A DNA stretch of 63,115 nucleotides. Source: Roseicella aerolata. Its GTDB lineage: Bacteria; Pseudomonadota; Alphaproteobacteria; Acetobacterales; Acetobacteraceae. The translations under genes were made by a program, and so were the position numbers. The stretch covers positions 1-63,115 of the forward strand of contig NZ_JAJAQI010000036.1 of NCBI RefSeq assembly GCF_020523605.1, written 5' to 3'. Positions 53,301-61,977 of this stretch are shown one piece after another; the first letter of the stretch is position 1, and each line of letters opens with the position of its first letter. The notes beneath the pieces were generated by a model that worked only from the letters and a program-made list of their open reading frames with translations, did not search any database and was not told the origin of the DNA.

Positions 53301-53514
53301 GCTGGCGGCGCTGCTCGGCGCCCTGCCGCTGGTGCTCGAGAGCGGCACGGGCTCCGAGCTTCGCCTGCCGCTCGGCGTCTCGGTCGTCGGCGGCCTGCTG
53401 CTGAGCCAGGTGATCACCCTCTACACCACGCCGGTGATCTATCTGGGGCTGGAGCGCCTGCGGGCGCGGGCGCAGCGCCTCGTGCGGCGGCGCGCCCCGG
53501 TCGCGGCGGAATGA
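50305..53514 (+). CDS. RND multidrug efflux permease (MdtB-like)
   Basis: A 1069-residue HAE1-family RND pump: [41 protein letters not shown] start, 12 spans in two repeats. The proton-relay Asp pair is in [14 protein letters not shown] (TM4) and the Lys in [18 protein letters not shown] (TM10). Two large periplasmic loops lie in between. It expels drugs, bile salts or flavonoids using the proton gradient. Coupled to the adaptor by ATGA. With the second pump it probably forms an MdtBC-type heterotrimer. Confidence 0.96.
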   Translation: [1069 protein letters not shown]

Positions 53515-53659
53515 TGGCCCGCCGCCACGCGCGACCCATGCAGCCGGCAAAGCCGGCCGAGCACCCGAACGGGTGCCGCGGCCGGTGCGCAGCCGGGCCG
53601 CGCTTGGGCGCGGCGCCGGCGATCGGGGCCGCGGCGATGCGGCAGCATCCCCGCGGGAC
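53515..53659. other. Hairpin-rich spacer between the two RND genes
   Basis: This 145-base gap contains GCCGGC-AAA-GCCGGC (about 53542-53556) and GCACCCG-AA-CGGGTGC (about 53560-53575), both perfect. They may slow or partly end transcription and so lower the second pump relative to the first. Confidence 0.5.
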
Positions 53660-56600
53660 ATGACAGGCATGTCCATCAGCACGCCCTTCATCCTGCGGCC
53701 GATCGCAACCGCGCTGCTCGCGCTCGGCGTCGCGCTGACGGGCATCGTGGCCTATTTCGCCCTGCCGATCGCCCCCCTGCCGCGGACCGATATCCCGACC
53801 ATCTTCGTCGGCGGCGGGCTGCCCGGCGCCGATCCGGAGACCACGGCGGCCTCCGTCGTGGGGCCGCTGGAGCGGCGGCTCGGCGCCATCTCGGGCGTCA
53901 CCGAGATGACGTCCTACTCGGCGCTCGGGGCCTATTTCATCGTCCTGCAATTCGATCTCGCGCGGAAGATCGACGACGCGGCGCGCGACGTGCAGGCTGC
54001 GGTCAATGCGGCCGGCAGCGACCTGCCCCCCCTGCCCACCCCCCCCTATATCCGCCGCGTCAACCCGGGCGACGCGCCGGTCCTGATCATGGCGATGACC
54101 TCCGACACGGTCTCGCCCGGCACCGTCTATGACGCTGCGGACAGCGTGGTGGCGACGCGCATCGCCCAGGTGCCGGGGGTTTCGCAGGTGCAGATCCAGG
54201 GCGCCGAGCAGCCCGCCATCCGCATCGCCATCGACCCGGCCGCGGCCAGGGCCGCCGGCGTCAGCATGGAGGGCGTCCGCCAGGCGATCAGCCAGGCGAA
54301 CGTGACCCAGGCGACCGGGCTGGTGGATGGCCGGGACCAGATGGCGGCCGTCGCGGTGAATGACCGCCTGACGACGCCGGAGGAGTTCGGCCGGATCATC
54401 CTCCGGCAGCAGGATGGCGCCATCGTCCGCCTCTCCTCGATCGGCCGGGTGACGCTGGATGCGCGGGACCGCCGCCAGGGCGGCACGGTGGACGGGCAGC
54501 CGGCCGTGATGATGACGGTCTTCAAGCAGGCGGACGCCAATGTCATCGAGGTGGTGAACGGCATCCGGGAGCTGATGCCGCAGCTGGAGCGCTGGCTGCC
54601 CGCCGGCATCGAGATCCGCACCATCCGCGACCGGACGGAGACGATCCGCGCCAGCGTGCGGGAGGTGCAGCACGCCCTGCTGATCTCCATCGTCCTGGTC
54701 GTGCTGGTCGTCGCGCTCTTCCTGCGGCGGACCTCGGCGGTGCTGGCGACCGGCGCGGCGGTGCCGCTCTCGCTGCTCGGCACGCTGGCGGCGATGTGGC
54801 TCTGCGGCTACTCGCTCGACAACCTTTCGCTCATGGCGCTGACCATCTCGGTCGGCTTCGTGGTGGACGACGCCATCGTCATGATCGAGAACATGGCGCG
54901 GCTGCGGGAGCGCGGGATGCCGCCGCTGCAGGCGGCGATCGAGGGTGCGCGGCAGATCGGCTTCACCGTCGTCTCCATCACCGTCTCGCTGATCGCGGTC
55001 TTCATCCCGCTGCTCTTCATGGGCGGGCTGGTCGGGCGCATGTTCCGGGAATTCTCGGTGGTGCTCGCCATCGCCGTCGCCCTCTCCGGCGTCGTCTCCC
55101 TCACCCTCACTCCCATGATGGCCGCCCGGCTGGCGCGGCGGAACCCGCCGCCGCCCGGCCGCCTCGGGCGGGCGGTGGAATGGGTGATGCGCGGCATGAC
55201 GGACGGCTATCTCTGGAGCCTGCGGCACGTACTGCGCTGGCGCCGGCTGATGCTGATCCCGACTCTCGGCCTGATCGGCATCACGGTCTGGCTCTACACC
55301 ATCGTGCCGAAGAGCTTCTTCCCGGACCAGGATACCGGCCTGATCATCGCCACCACGCGGGCGGCCTCCGACACCTCCTACCAGGCCATGCTGCAACTGC
55401 AGGACCGCGTCGTCTCCGTGTTGCGGCAGGATCCGGCGGTCGCCAGCGTCGCCTCGGCGATCGGCGCCGGCAACGGCAATGCCTCGGTCAGCCAGGGGCG
55501 CGTCTTCATCAGCCTCAAGCCGCTGGCGGAGCGGCCGGGCGTCTCCGCCGATGACGTCATCAACCGGCTGCGGCGGCCGCTCGGCACCATTCCCGGCATC
55601 CAGACCTTCATGCGGGCGGTGCAGGATATCGGCATCGGCGGGCGGGCCGGCAACGCCTCCATCCAGTTCGTCCTGCTCTCCCCGGACATCGCGGAGTTGC
55701 GGACCTGGTCGGAGGTGCTGGTGCGCAGGCTGCGCACCCTGCCGCAGATCCAGGACGTCTCCTCGGACCAGCAGAATGCCGGGCCGGTGGCGCATCTGGT
55801 GATCGACCGGGAAGCGGCGGCGCGGCTCGGCGTCAGCGTCGCCGCCATCACCTCGGCGCTCAACAGCTCCTTCTCGCAGCGGCAGGTCTCGGTCATCTAT
55901 CGCCCGCGCAACCAGTACCGCGTGGTGCTGGAGGTGGACCCGGCGCTGCAGCAGTACCCCGAGCAGGTGGACGATATCTGGCTCTCGGGCGCCGGCGGGG
56001 TGCAGGTGCCGCTCTCCTCGCTCGTGACCCTGGAACGCAGCACCGCGCCGCTGTTCATCACCCATCAGGCGCAGTTCCCGGCCTCCACCATCACCTTCAA
56101 CCTCTCGCCCGGCGTCGCGCTGGGCGAGGCGACGGCGGCGGTGGAACGGGCGGCGCTGGAAGCCGGGCTGCCGGATACGATGCGGACGGAATTCGCCGGC
56201 AGCGCGCGCGCCTTCCAGTCCTTCACCAGCGGCCAGCCGCTGCTGATCCTGGCGGCGCTGCTGACCATCTACATCGTGCTCGGCATCCTCTACGAGCACC
56301 TGCTGCACCCCATCACCATCCTCTCCACCCTGCCGACCGCCGGCATCGGCGCGCTGCTCGCGCTGCTCCTGACCGACACCTCCTTCAGCGTCATCGCGCT
56401 GATCGCGATCATCCTGCTGATGGGCATCGTGAAGAAGAACGCGATCATGATGGTGGACTTCGCCCTGGACCATGAGCGCAACGGCGGTGCCGGCGGGATG
56501 GAGGCGATCCTCGAAGCCTGCCGGGAACGCTTCCGGCCGATCCTGATGACGACGCTGGCCGCCGTCTTCGGGGCGGTGCCGCTGGCGCTTTCCACCGGGC

Positions 56601-56761
56601 CGGGCGCGGAGCTGCGCGAGCCGCTCGGCATCGCCCTCATCGGCGGGCTGCTGCTGGCGCAGGTGCTCACCCTCTACACCACGCCGATCGTCTATCTCGC
56701 GCTCGACGGGTTCGGGCGGAAGAAGCGCGCGGCGGTGCCGCAGGCGGTGCCGGCGGAATAG
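53660..56761 (+). CDS. RND multidrug efflux permease (MdtC-like)
   Basis: A 1033-residue HAE1-family pump: [43 protein letters not shown], the TM4 pair in [14 protein letters not shown] and TM10 Lys in [18 protein letters not shown]. All proton-relay residues are intact, so this pump should be active on its own, unlike a regulatory paralogue. A second start at 53669 is equally likely. It ends close to a REP-like repeat and converges on the MmgE/PrpD gene. Confidence 0.96.
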   Translation: [1033 protein letters not shown]

Positions 56762-56765
56762 CCAG

Positions 56766-56829
56766 GGCGGATCGGCTCCGATCCCGGAAGCAATCCGCCG
56801 CCGGTCATTGCTTGCAGGGCCGAGTCACG
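56766..56829 (-). repeat. REP-like intergenic repeat, degraded copy D
   Basis: GGCGGAT (56766-56772) pairs with ATCCGCC (56793-56799). The family spacer GAGTCACGC follows (56822-56830), and its complement GCGTGACTC contains the TGA stop of the MmgE/PrpD gene. The second hairpin of copy A is missing because the gene begins there. Confidence 0.55.
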
Positions 56830-58216
56830 CCAGCCGCGATCCTTCCCATCCCGGCGTCATGGGTGCGATCAGCGCGCGGACATCCGGCAGCGTCTCCAGC
56901 GCATCCACCAGGCCGATCACCGCCTCCGCCCCTTCGGGATCCAGCCGCTCGGCGGCATAGGCCCAGCAGCCGCGGAACTTGTCCAGGCACGCCGCGCGGG
57001 AGAGCGGGTGCGCCGGGCTCGCCAGCATCCCCTCCACCCGGTGCGTCAGGATGCGGCCGTCATGCAGCCGTACCTCCACATGCTGCGGCAGCAGTGCGTT
57101 GGGATTCGGGTCCTCGACGCGCGTCACGCGCACGCGGCGCGCCAACTCGTAGGTCGCGGGGTCGGAGAGCGCCGCGCCGCGGAAATGTGCCAGCTCGATG
57201 CGGCCATGCTGCAGCAGCTTGGCCAGCACGAAGGGCAGGCAGAGCCGCGCATAGGCCGGCGCCGGGTCGGGCAATGCCGGGCGGTTGACGAGCTGGTTGA
57301 TCAGCGGCGGGGCGGCGATGGTGATGCCGTCCACATCCCCGGCGCCGAAGCCATGGGCCGCCTGCAGTGCCATCACCGCCTCCACGCCGCCATGGGTGGC
57401 GCGGCCGCTCGGGAAAGGCTTGTGGCTCAGCTCGGTCATCCGCCAGGCCCTGCCCAGCGCTGCCAGCACCTCCCCACAGTCCCAGGCCCCTTCGAAGAGC
57501 GGCAGGTAGCCGAAGCGGCCTTCCAGGGGCGCGTCGAGGCCAGGGAAGCCGGCCGCCGCCAGGTCGCAGCTCTGGATGGCGGCGCGGGCATTGAAGCCGA
57601 TCTGCAGCGGCAGCAGCGGGTTGCCCTCGCTATGCGCCTGCATGGTGCCACTGGCCTGGCCGAGTTGCATCCCGAGCGCCGTCAGGGTCCGCGCCGCGTC
57701 ATGGCCGCGCAGCCGGGCAAGCCCGGCCGCCGCGCCGAAGCCGCCCGAACTCGCCGGGCGGAAGAAGCGCCAGCCCTGCCGCGCCGCGAGGCCGAGGCTG
57801 CACGCCACATCCACGCCGGCGACCACCGCGGTGATCAGCTCCCGGCCCGAAACGCCGCCCCGCAGCTCCGCCTCGGCCAGCAGCACCGGCAACAGCGTCG
57901 CCATGGCGTGCAGCACGGCGCCCTCATGCAGGCTGTCGAATTCCTGGCAATGGACCTGGAAGGCATTGACCAGCGCCGCCGCGCCGGGGCCGAGGCGGGC
58001 GCGGGTGCCCCAGACCGAGGCGCCCTCCCCCTCCCCCCAGCCGCGCGCGGTGGCCAGCAGCGGCGCCGCCTCCGGCACGCTGCCGCCGGCAATCCCGACA
58101 CCGAGCGTGTCCAGGATGAAGATCTTGGCCTTCGCCACCGCCTCGGGCGGGATGTCGGCGAAGCGCAGGCCGGCGGCATGGGCGGCGAGGCGATGGGCGG
58201 CGTCCGGCTGGCTCAT
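56825..58216 (-). CDS. MmgE/PrpD family protein
   Basis: A 463-residue member of the MmgE/PrpD family (2-methylcitrate dehydratase-like, also aconitate-decarboxylase-like). It has the helical first domain with KAKIFILDTLGVGIAGGS and VNAFQVHCQEFDSLHEGAVLHAMAT, then TELSHKPFPSGRATHGGVEA and PLSRAACLDKFRGC. Family members dehydrate or decarboxylate tricarboxylates. Without prpB/prpC neighbours, a methylcitrate role cannot be assumed. The start is taken at 58216; a codon 15 bases upstream is possible. Divergent from the MOSC gene. Confidence 0.9.
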   Translation of the reverse strand: MSQPDAAHRLAAHAAGLRFADIPPEAVAKAKIFILDTLGVGIAGGSVPEAAPLLATARGWGEGEGASVWGTRARLGPGAAALVNAFQVHCQEFDSLHEGAVLHAMATLLPVLLAEAELRGGVSGRELITAVVAGVDVACSLGLAARQGWRFFRPASSGGFGAAAGLARLRGHDAARTLTALGMQLGQASGTMQAHSEGNPLLPLQIGFNARAAIQSCDLAAAGFPGLDAPLEGRFGYLPLFEGAWDCGEVLAALGRAWRMTELSHKPFPSGRATHGGVEAVMALQAAHGFGAGDVDGITIAAPPLINQLVNRPALPDPAPAYARLCLPFVLAKLLQHGRIELAHFRGAALSDPATYELARRVRVTRVEDPNPNALLPQHVEVRLHDGRILTHRVEGMLASPAHPLSRAACLDKFRGCWAYAAERLDPEGAEAVIGLVDALETLPDVRALIAPMTPGWEGSRLA

Positions 58217-58281
58217 GCCCGCATGATGCATGGCGGGCGCGGAAGCTGCTATCCCGGGCGCAGGGCAGCGGGAGCAGCAGG

Positions 58282-58824
58282 ATGGAGCCGGTCGTCGTCG
58301 CGGTGGCGCAGAGCCCCTTGCACGGGTTCAGCAAGGAGGCCGTGGCGGAGATCCGGCTGCTCGCCGGCCTTGGTGTCGCGGGCGATGCGCATGCGGGGGA
58401 GCGGGTGAAGCACCGTTCCCGCGTCGCGCGCGACCCGACCCAGCCCAATCTGCGGCAGGTCCACCTGCTGCATGCCGAGTTGCTGGAGGAATTGCGCGGA
58501 CGTGGCTTCGATCTTCACCCCGGCGATGTCGGGGAGAATCTGCTGACCCGCGGCCTCGACCTGCTGGGCCTGCCAACGGGCACGCGGCTCCGCCTGGGCG
58601 GGATGGCCGAGATCGAGGTGACCGGCCTGCGCAATCCCTGCGCCCAGCTCGATCGGTTCCGGCCCGGCCTCACCGCTGCCATGCTGGACCGCGCGGCGGA
58701 TGGCAGCCTGGTCCGCAGGGCGGGCGTCATGGGCGTGGTGCTGGCAGGCGGCGTGGTGCGGCCGGGGGATCCGATCACGGTCATGCTGCCGCCCGGAGCG
58801 CGGAGGCCGCTCCAGCCGGTCTGA
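58282..58824 (+). CDS. MOSC domain protein
   Basis: A 180-residue MOSC (molybdenum-cofactor sulfurase C-terminal) protein of the YiiM-like single-domain type: GVAGDAHAG, the segment NLRQVHLLHAELLEEL, PGDVGENLLTRGLDLLGLPTGTRLRLG and ITGLRNPCAQLD-type (TGLRNPCAQL) with the conserved Cys that in this family binds the molybdenum cofactor or sulfur. It is predicted to detoxify N-hydroxylated compounds or to handle Moco. The ATG at 58282 follows a GGAG-like site. Confidence 0.92.
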   Translation: MEPVVVAVAQSPLHGFSKEAVAEIRLLAGLGVAGDAHAGERVKHRSRVARDPTQPNLRQVHLLHAELLEELRGRGFDLHPGDVGENLLTRGLDLLGLPTGTRLRLGGMAEIEVTGLRNPCAQLDRFRPGLTAAMLDRAADGSLVRRAGVMGVVLAGGVVRPGDPITVMLPPGARRPLQPV

Positions 58825-58849
58825 CGGATGGCCGGACACGGCCGGGAGG

Positions 58850-60001
58850 TCAGGCGACCTGCAGCACCCGCAGGCCCGGCGCGAGAGCGTCCGAGGCCTC
58901 GCCCGCCTCCAGCCGGCCCAGCGCCTCGCGCATGCGCGCCTCGCCGGCGCGCCAGCGGTCCCGCAGCGTCGCCGGCGAGAAATCGAAGGCCTTGCCGAGC
59001 CCGGCCTCGTCCAGCCCGGCCCGGTAGCCAAGCATGACCACCGTCGCGGCATGCGCGCCCTCGGCCGCCTCCCGCAGCCGTGCCGCGACCTCCGGTTCGG
59101 CGCGCACCGCCTCCGGCAGCCGCTCCGCCAATTCCGCCACCAACGCCCGCAGCCGGTGCTCCCGCACCCGGCCTTCCAGGATCCGCCGGGTCTGGTTGCC
59201 GAAGGCCAGGTCGCCGGCGCGCGAGGCCGAGGCGGCGAGGGTCCGCGGCCGGCTGCCCATCGGGGCGAAGAGCTCCACCACGAAGCAGAGCACATCCTCC
59301 GCACCCGGCTCGTCCAGCACCAGGTCGAGCGGCACGTTGGAGGACAGGCCGCCATCCGCGAGCAGCCGCCCCTCGATCTCGATCGGCGCGAAGAGCGGCA
59401 GCAGGGCGGAGGAGGCGACGACATGCTCCGGCCCGATGCGCGCGCCGCGGCCGGTGTCGAACACCACGCGCTCGCCGCTCACCACATCGGTCGTAGCAAT
59501 GGCGACGCGCGTCTCGCCCGAATTCAGCCGGCCGAAATCCACCATGCGCCGCAGCCGCTCCAGCAGCGGCTCCAGGTCATAGAGCGCGGGCACCTGCCCG
59601 ATCTGCGGCGTCGGCGCCAGCCGCGGGCGGTACAGCCCCGGCCGGCCGAGCATCAGGCTCTGCACCACCGCGGCCTGGTTGTAGCTGCGGCGCCAGGCGC
59701 CCTCGGCCGGCGGCAGGCCAAGCAGGAAGGTGGTGGCGGGCGTCGGGTCGCCCGCGACACCCTCCCAGAACTCGCGCAGCCGCTCGACCCGCTGTCCCGG
59801 CGGGTTGCCGGCAATCAGCGCGGCGGCGACCGCCCCGGCCGAGGCACCGGCCAGCCAGTCGAGCGGCGGTCCACCCGCCGCCTCCAGCGCGGCATAGGCC
59901 CCCGCCTCGAAGGCACCGAGCGCGATCCCGCCCGAGAGCACCAGGGCACGGGTCTGCCGGTTCTCCTGCGCCAGGCCCGGCGATGGCTGCATCATGTCCA
60001 T
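58850..60001 (-). CDS. Patatin-like phospholipase
   Basis: A 383-residue patatin. It has the oxyanion loop SGGIALGAFEAG (residues 23-34), the nucleophile Ser54 in GASAG, and a catalytic Asp in LLADGGLSSNVPLD. A helical C-terminal part follows. It cleaves acyl chains from phospholipids in the inner leaflet or cytoplasm. The ATG at 60001 lies two bases after the SDR stop codon, so the two genes form an operon. A lipid-related role for the pair is inferred. Confidence 0.92.
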   Translation of the reverse strand: MDMMQPSPGLAQENRQTRALVLSGGIALGAFEAGAYAALEAAGGPPLDWLAGASAGAVAAALIAGNPPGQRVERLREFWEGVAGDPTPATTFLLGLPPAEGAWRRSYNQAAVVQSLMLGRPGLYRPRLAPTPQIGQVPALYDLEPLLERLRRMVDFGRLNSGETRVAIATTDVVSGERVVFDTGRGARIGPEHVVASSALLPLFAPIEIEGRLLADGGLSSNVPLDLVLDEPGAEDVLCFVVELFAPMGSRPRTLAASASRAGDLAFGNQTRRILEGRVREHRLRALVAELAERLPEAVRAEPEVAARLREAAEGAHAATVVMLGYRAGLDEAGLGKAFDFSPATLRDRWRAGEARMREALGRLEAGEASDALAPGLRVLQVA

Positions 60002-60003
60002 GG

Positions 60004-61053
60004 CTAGCGCGACTCCGGTCCGGGCTTCGCCGCGGGGACCAGCGCCTCCAGCATCCGCGCGGTGGCGGCCAGGCCGGCATCCGCCAGGCGGAAACCCATG
60101 CTGGCCAGTTCGATCGGCCAGGCGGCGAGCGAGGTCATGGCCGCCAGCGGCGCGCCGCCGCTCTCCGGCCGCTCCCGCCAGCCGCCGGTGACGCCCAGGC
60201 CGTCCGGCCTGCCCTCGAACAGCGCGCCGGGGGTATCGGCGCTCGGCGTCCCGGAGAGGAAGCCGGTATGCAGCGTGCGGCCGGTCATCCAGGTGGCGAA
60301 GGTGGGCGCCAGCCTCTCCTGCGCCGCGGCCAACTTGCCGAAGCCACCGACGATCACCTCCGCCTGCGGATGCTCGACGAGTTCGACCACCGTCTCGGCC
60401 ACCTCCTCGGGCGTATAGACCGGCGGCGCCGCGCGCACGGACCGGCCGCTGTAATTGGCCGCGTGCTGGAAGAAGGGCGTGTCGATGACCGAGGGCAGCA
60501 CGGTGCAGATCTGGATCTCCGGCTGGTCCAGCACCTCCTGCCGCAGCGCCTCGGAGAAGCCGCGGATGGCGAATTTGCTGGTGGCATAGGCGGTGCCGTC
60601 CGGCTTGGCGGTGCGCCCGACGATCGAGGCGTTCTGCACCAGCACCCCATGGCCCTGCCGGCGGAATTGCCGCATGGCGACCTTGGCGCCATGCACATAG
60701 CCGAACAGGTTGATCTCGATGACGCGGCGCCAGGCCTCCATCGGGATCGCCTCCAGCCGCCCGAAGGCGCCGACGCCGGCATTGTTGAACCAGACATCGA
60801 TGCGGCCGAAGCGCTCCAGCGCGCGGCGGCCGAGCGCCTCCACCTGCGCCTCCTCCGTCACATCGGTCGGCACGGCGATGGCGGTGCCGCCCAGCGCCGT
60901 GCATTCGCGCGCCGCCTCCTCCAGCATCCCGGCCCGCCGCGCGGCGAGCACCAGGCAGGCGCCGCGCCGGGCGAAGGCCTGGGCGGTGGCGCGGCCGATG
61001 CCGCTGGAGGCGCCGGTGACGACGACGACGGGCGATTCGGTCTGAGTGGGCAT
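60004..61053 (-). CDS. Short-chain dehydrogenase/reductase
   Basis: A 349-residue SDR: cofactor motif TGASSGIG (residues 13-20), NNAG, catalytic Ser in QNASIVGR and YxxxK in AYATSKFAIRG. The first 240 residues are the classical fold. The last 110 form an extra domain (KLAAAQERLAPTFATWMTGR...) seen in long SDRs of the same group. It probably oxidises or reduces a lipid-type alcohol, given its operon with patatin. The ATG at 61053 matches the domain start. Confidence 0.93.
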   Translation of the reverse strand: MPTQTESPVVVVTGASSGIGRATAQAFARRGACLVLAARRAGMLEEAARECTALGGTAIAVPTDVTEEAQVEALGRRALERFGRIDVWFNNAGVGAFGRLEAIPMEAWRRVIEINLFGYVHGAKVAMRQFRRQGHGVLVQNASIVGRTAKPDGTAYATSKFAIRGFSEALRQEVLDQPEIQICTVLPSVIDTPFFQHAANYSGRSVRAAPPVYTPEEVAETVVELVEHPQAEVIVGGFGKLAAAQERLAPTFATWMTGRTLHTGFLSGTPSADTPGALFEGRPDGLGVTGGWRERPESGGAPLAAMTSLAAWPIELASMGFRLADAGLAATARMLEALVPAAKPGPESR

Positions 61054-61212
61054 GATGCGTCCTGTCGAGGGGCCGGGCCGACGGAAGCCGGCCGAGTGCG
61101 TTCGGCCCGGTCTATGCTGCATTGCGGTATGACGGTCCTAACGGGCGCCGGCGTGCCGCGGTTCCTTGCGTGCCGGGGCGAACAGCCGGCGCTGCGCCGC
61201 GTTGGAGGCGCC

Positions 61213-61977
61213 ATGACGCAACGATGGCCCGTCCGGCTCTGGGTGGTTCGCCATGGCGAGAGCGCCGGCAACCTCGCCCGCCGCGCCGCCCTTTCGGCGG
61301 GGCACACGCATATCGAAACGGGCGGCCGCGATGCCGACGTGCCGCTGAGCGCGCTCGGCGAGCGGCAGTCGCGCGCGCTCGGCCGCTGGTTCGCCGCCAT
61401 GCCGAGGGAACAGCGGCCGGAGGTGGTGCTCACCTCTCCCTATCGACGCGCCCGGCAGACCGTGGCGCTGATCGGCGAGGAGGGAGGGCTCCTCGCCGAC
61501 CCTGTCGATATCCTGCAGGACGAGCGACTGCGGGAGAAGGAGTTCGGCGTCCTCGACCGGCTGACCAGGCAGGGCATCGACCGCCATTATCCGGAGCAGG
61601 CGGAGTTCCGCCGGATCCTGGGGAAATTCTACCACCGGCCGCCGGGAGGCGAGAGCTGGTGCGACGTGCTGCTCCGGCTGCGGAGCGCACTCGACAGCGT
61701 CTCGCTGCATCATGGCGGGGCGCGGGTGCTGATCGTCGCGCACCAGGTGGTGGTGCTCTGCCTGCGCTACCTGATCGAGAAGCTGGACGAGGAGGCCATC
61801 CTGGCCATTGATGCCGAAGGTGACGTGGCGAATTGCGGCGTCACCGAATATGCCTTCGACCCGGCGCGTGGGCGGGACGGCGCGCCGGTCCTGCTGCGCT
61901 GGAATTTCGTGGCGCCGCTGGAGGCCGAGGGCGCTCCGGTGACGGCCGAGCCCGACAACCAGGCGGGGTCGCGATGA
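61213..61977 (+). CDS. Histidine phosphatase family protein
   Basis: A 254-residue phosphoglycerate-mutase-like phosphatase: catalytic VVRHGESAGN (His14), the second Arg/Glu set in TSPYRRARQTVALI and LREKEFGVLD, and the later catalytic His in LIVAHQVVVLCLRY. The substrate is not evident. Its stop overlaps the NAD(P)HX dehydratase gene by ATGA, so the phosphatase may act on a nucleotide or be only transcriptionally linked. Divergent from the SDR gene. Confidence 0.92.
   Translation: MTQRWPVRLWVVRHGESAGNLARRAALSAGHTHIETGGRDADVPLSALGERQSRALGRWFAAMPREQRPEVVLTSPYRRARQTVALIGEEGGLLADPVDILQDERLREKEFGVLDRLTRQGIDRHYPEQAEFRRILGKFYHRPPGGESWCDVLLRLRSALDSVSLHHGGARVLIVAHQVVVLCLRYLIEKLDEEAILAIDAEGDVANCGVTEYAFDPARGRDGAPVLLRWNFVAPLEAEGAPVTAEPDNQAGSR

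Noticed and set aside
49750-53745. 1331-codon open frame on the minus strand
   Set aside because: Antisense to the RND pump gene; composition of His/Asp/Gly/Arg typical of shadows of hydrophobic proteins.
53414-56473. 1019-codon open frame on the minus strand
   Set aside because: Antisense to the second RND pump, same artefact.
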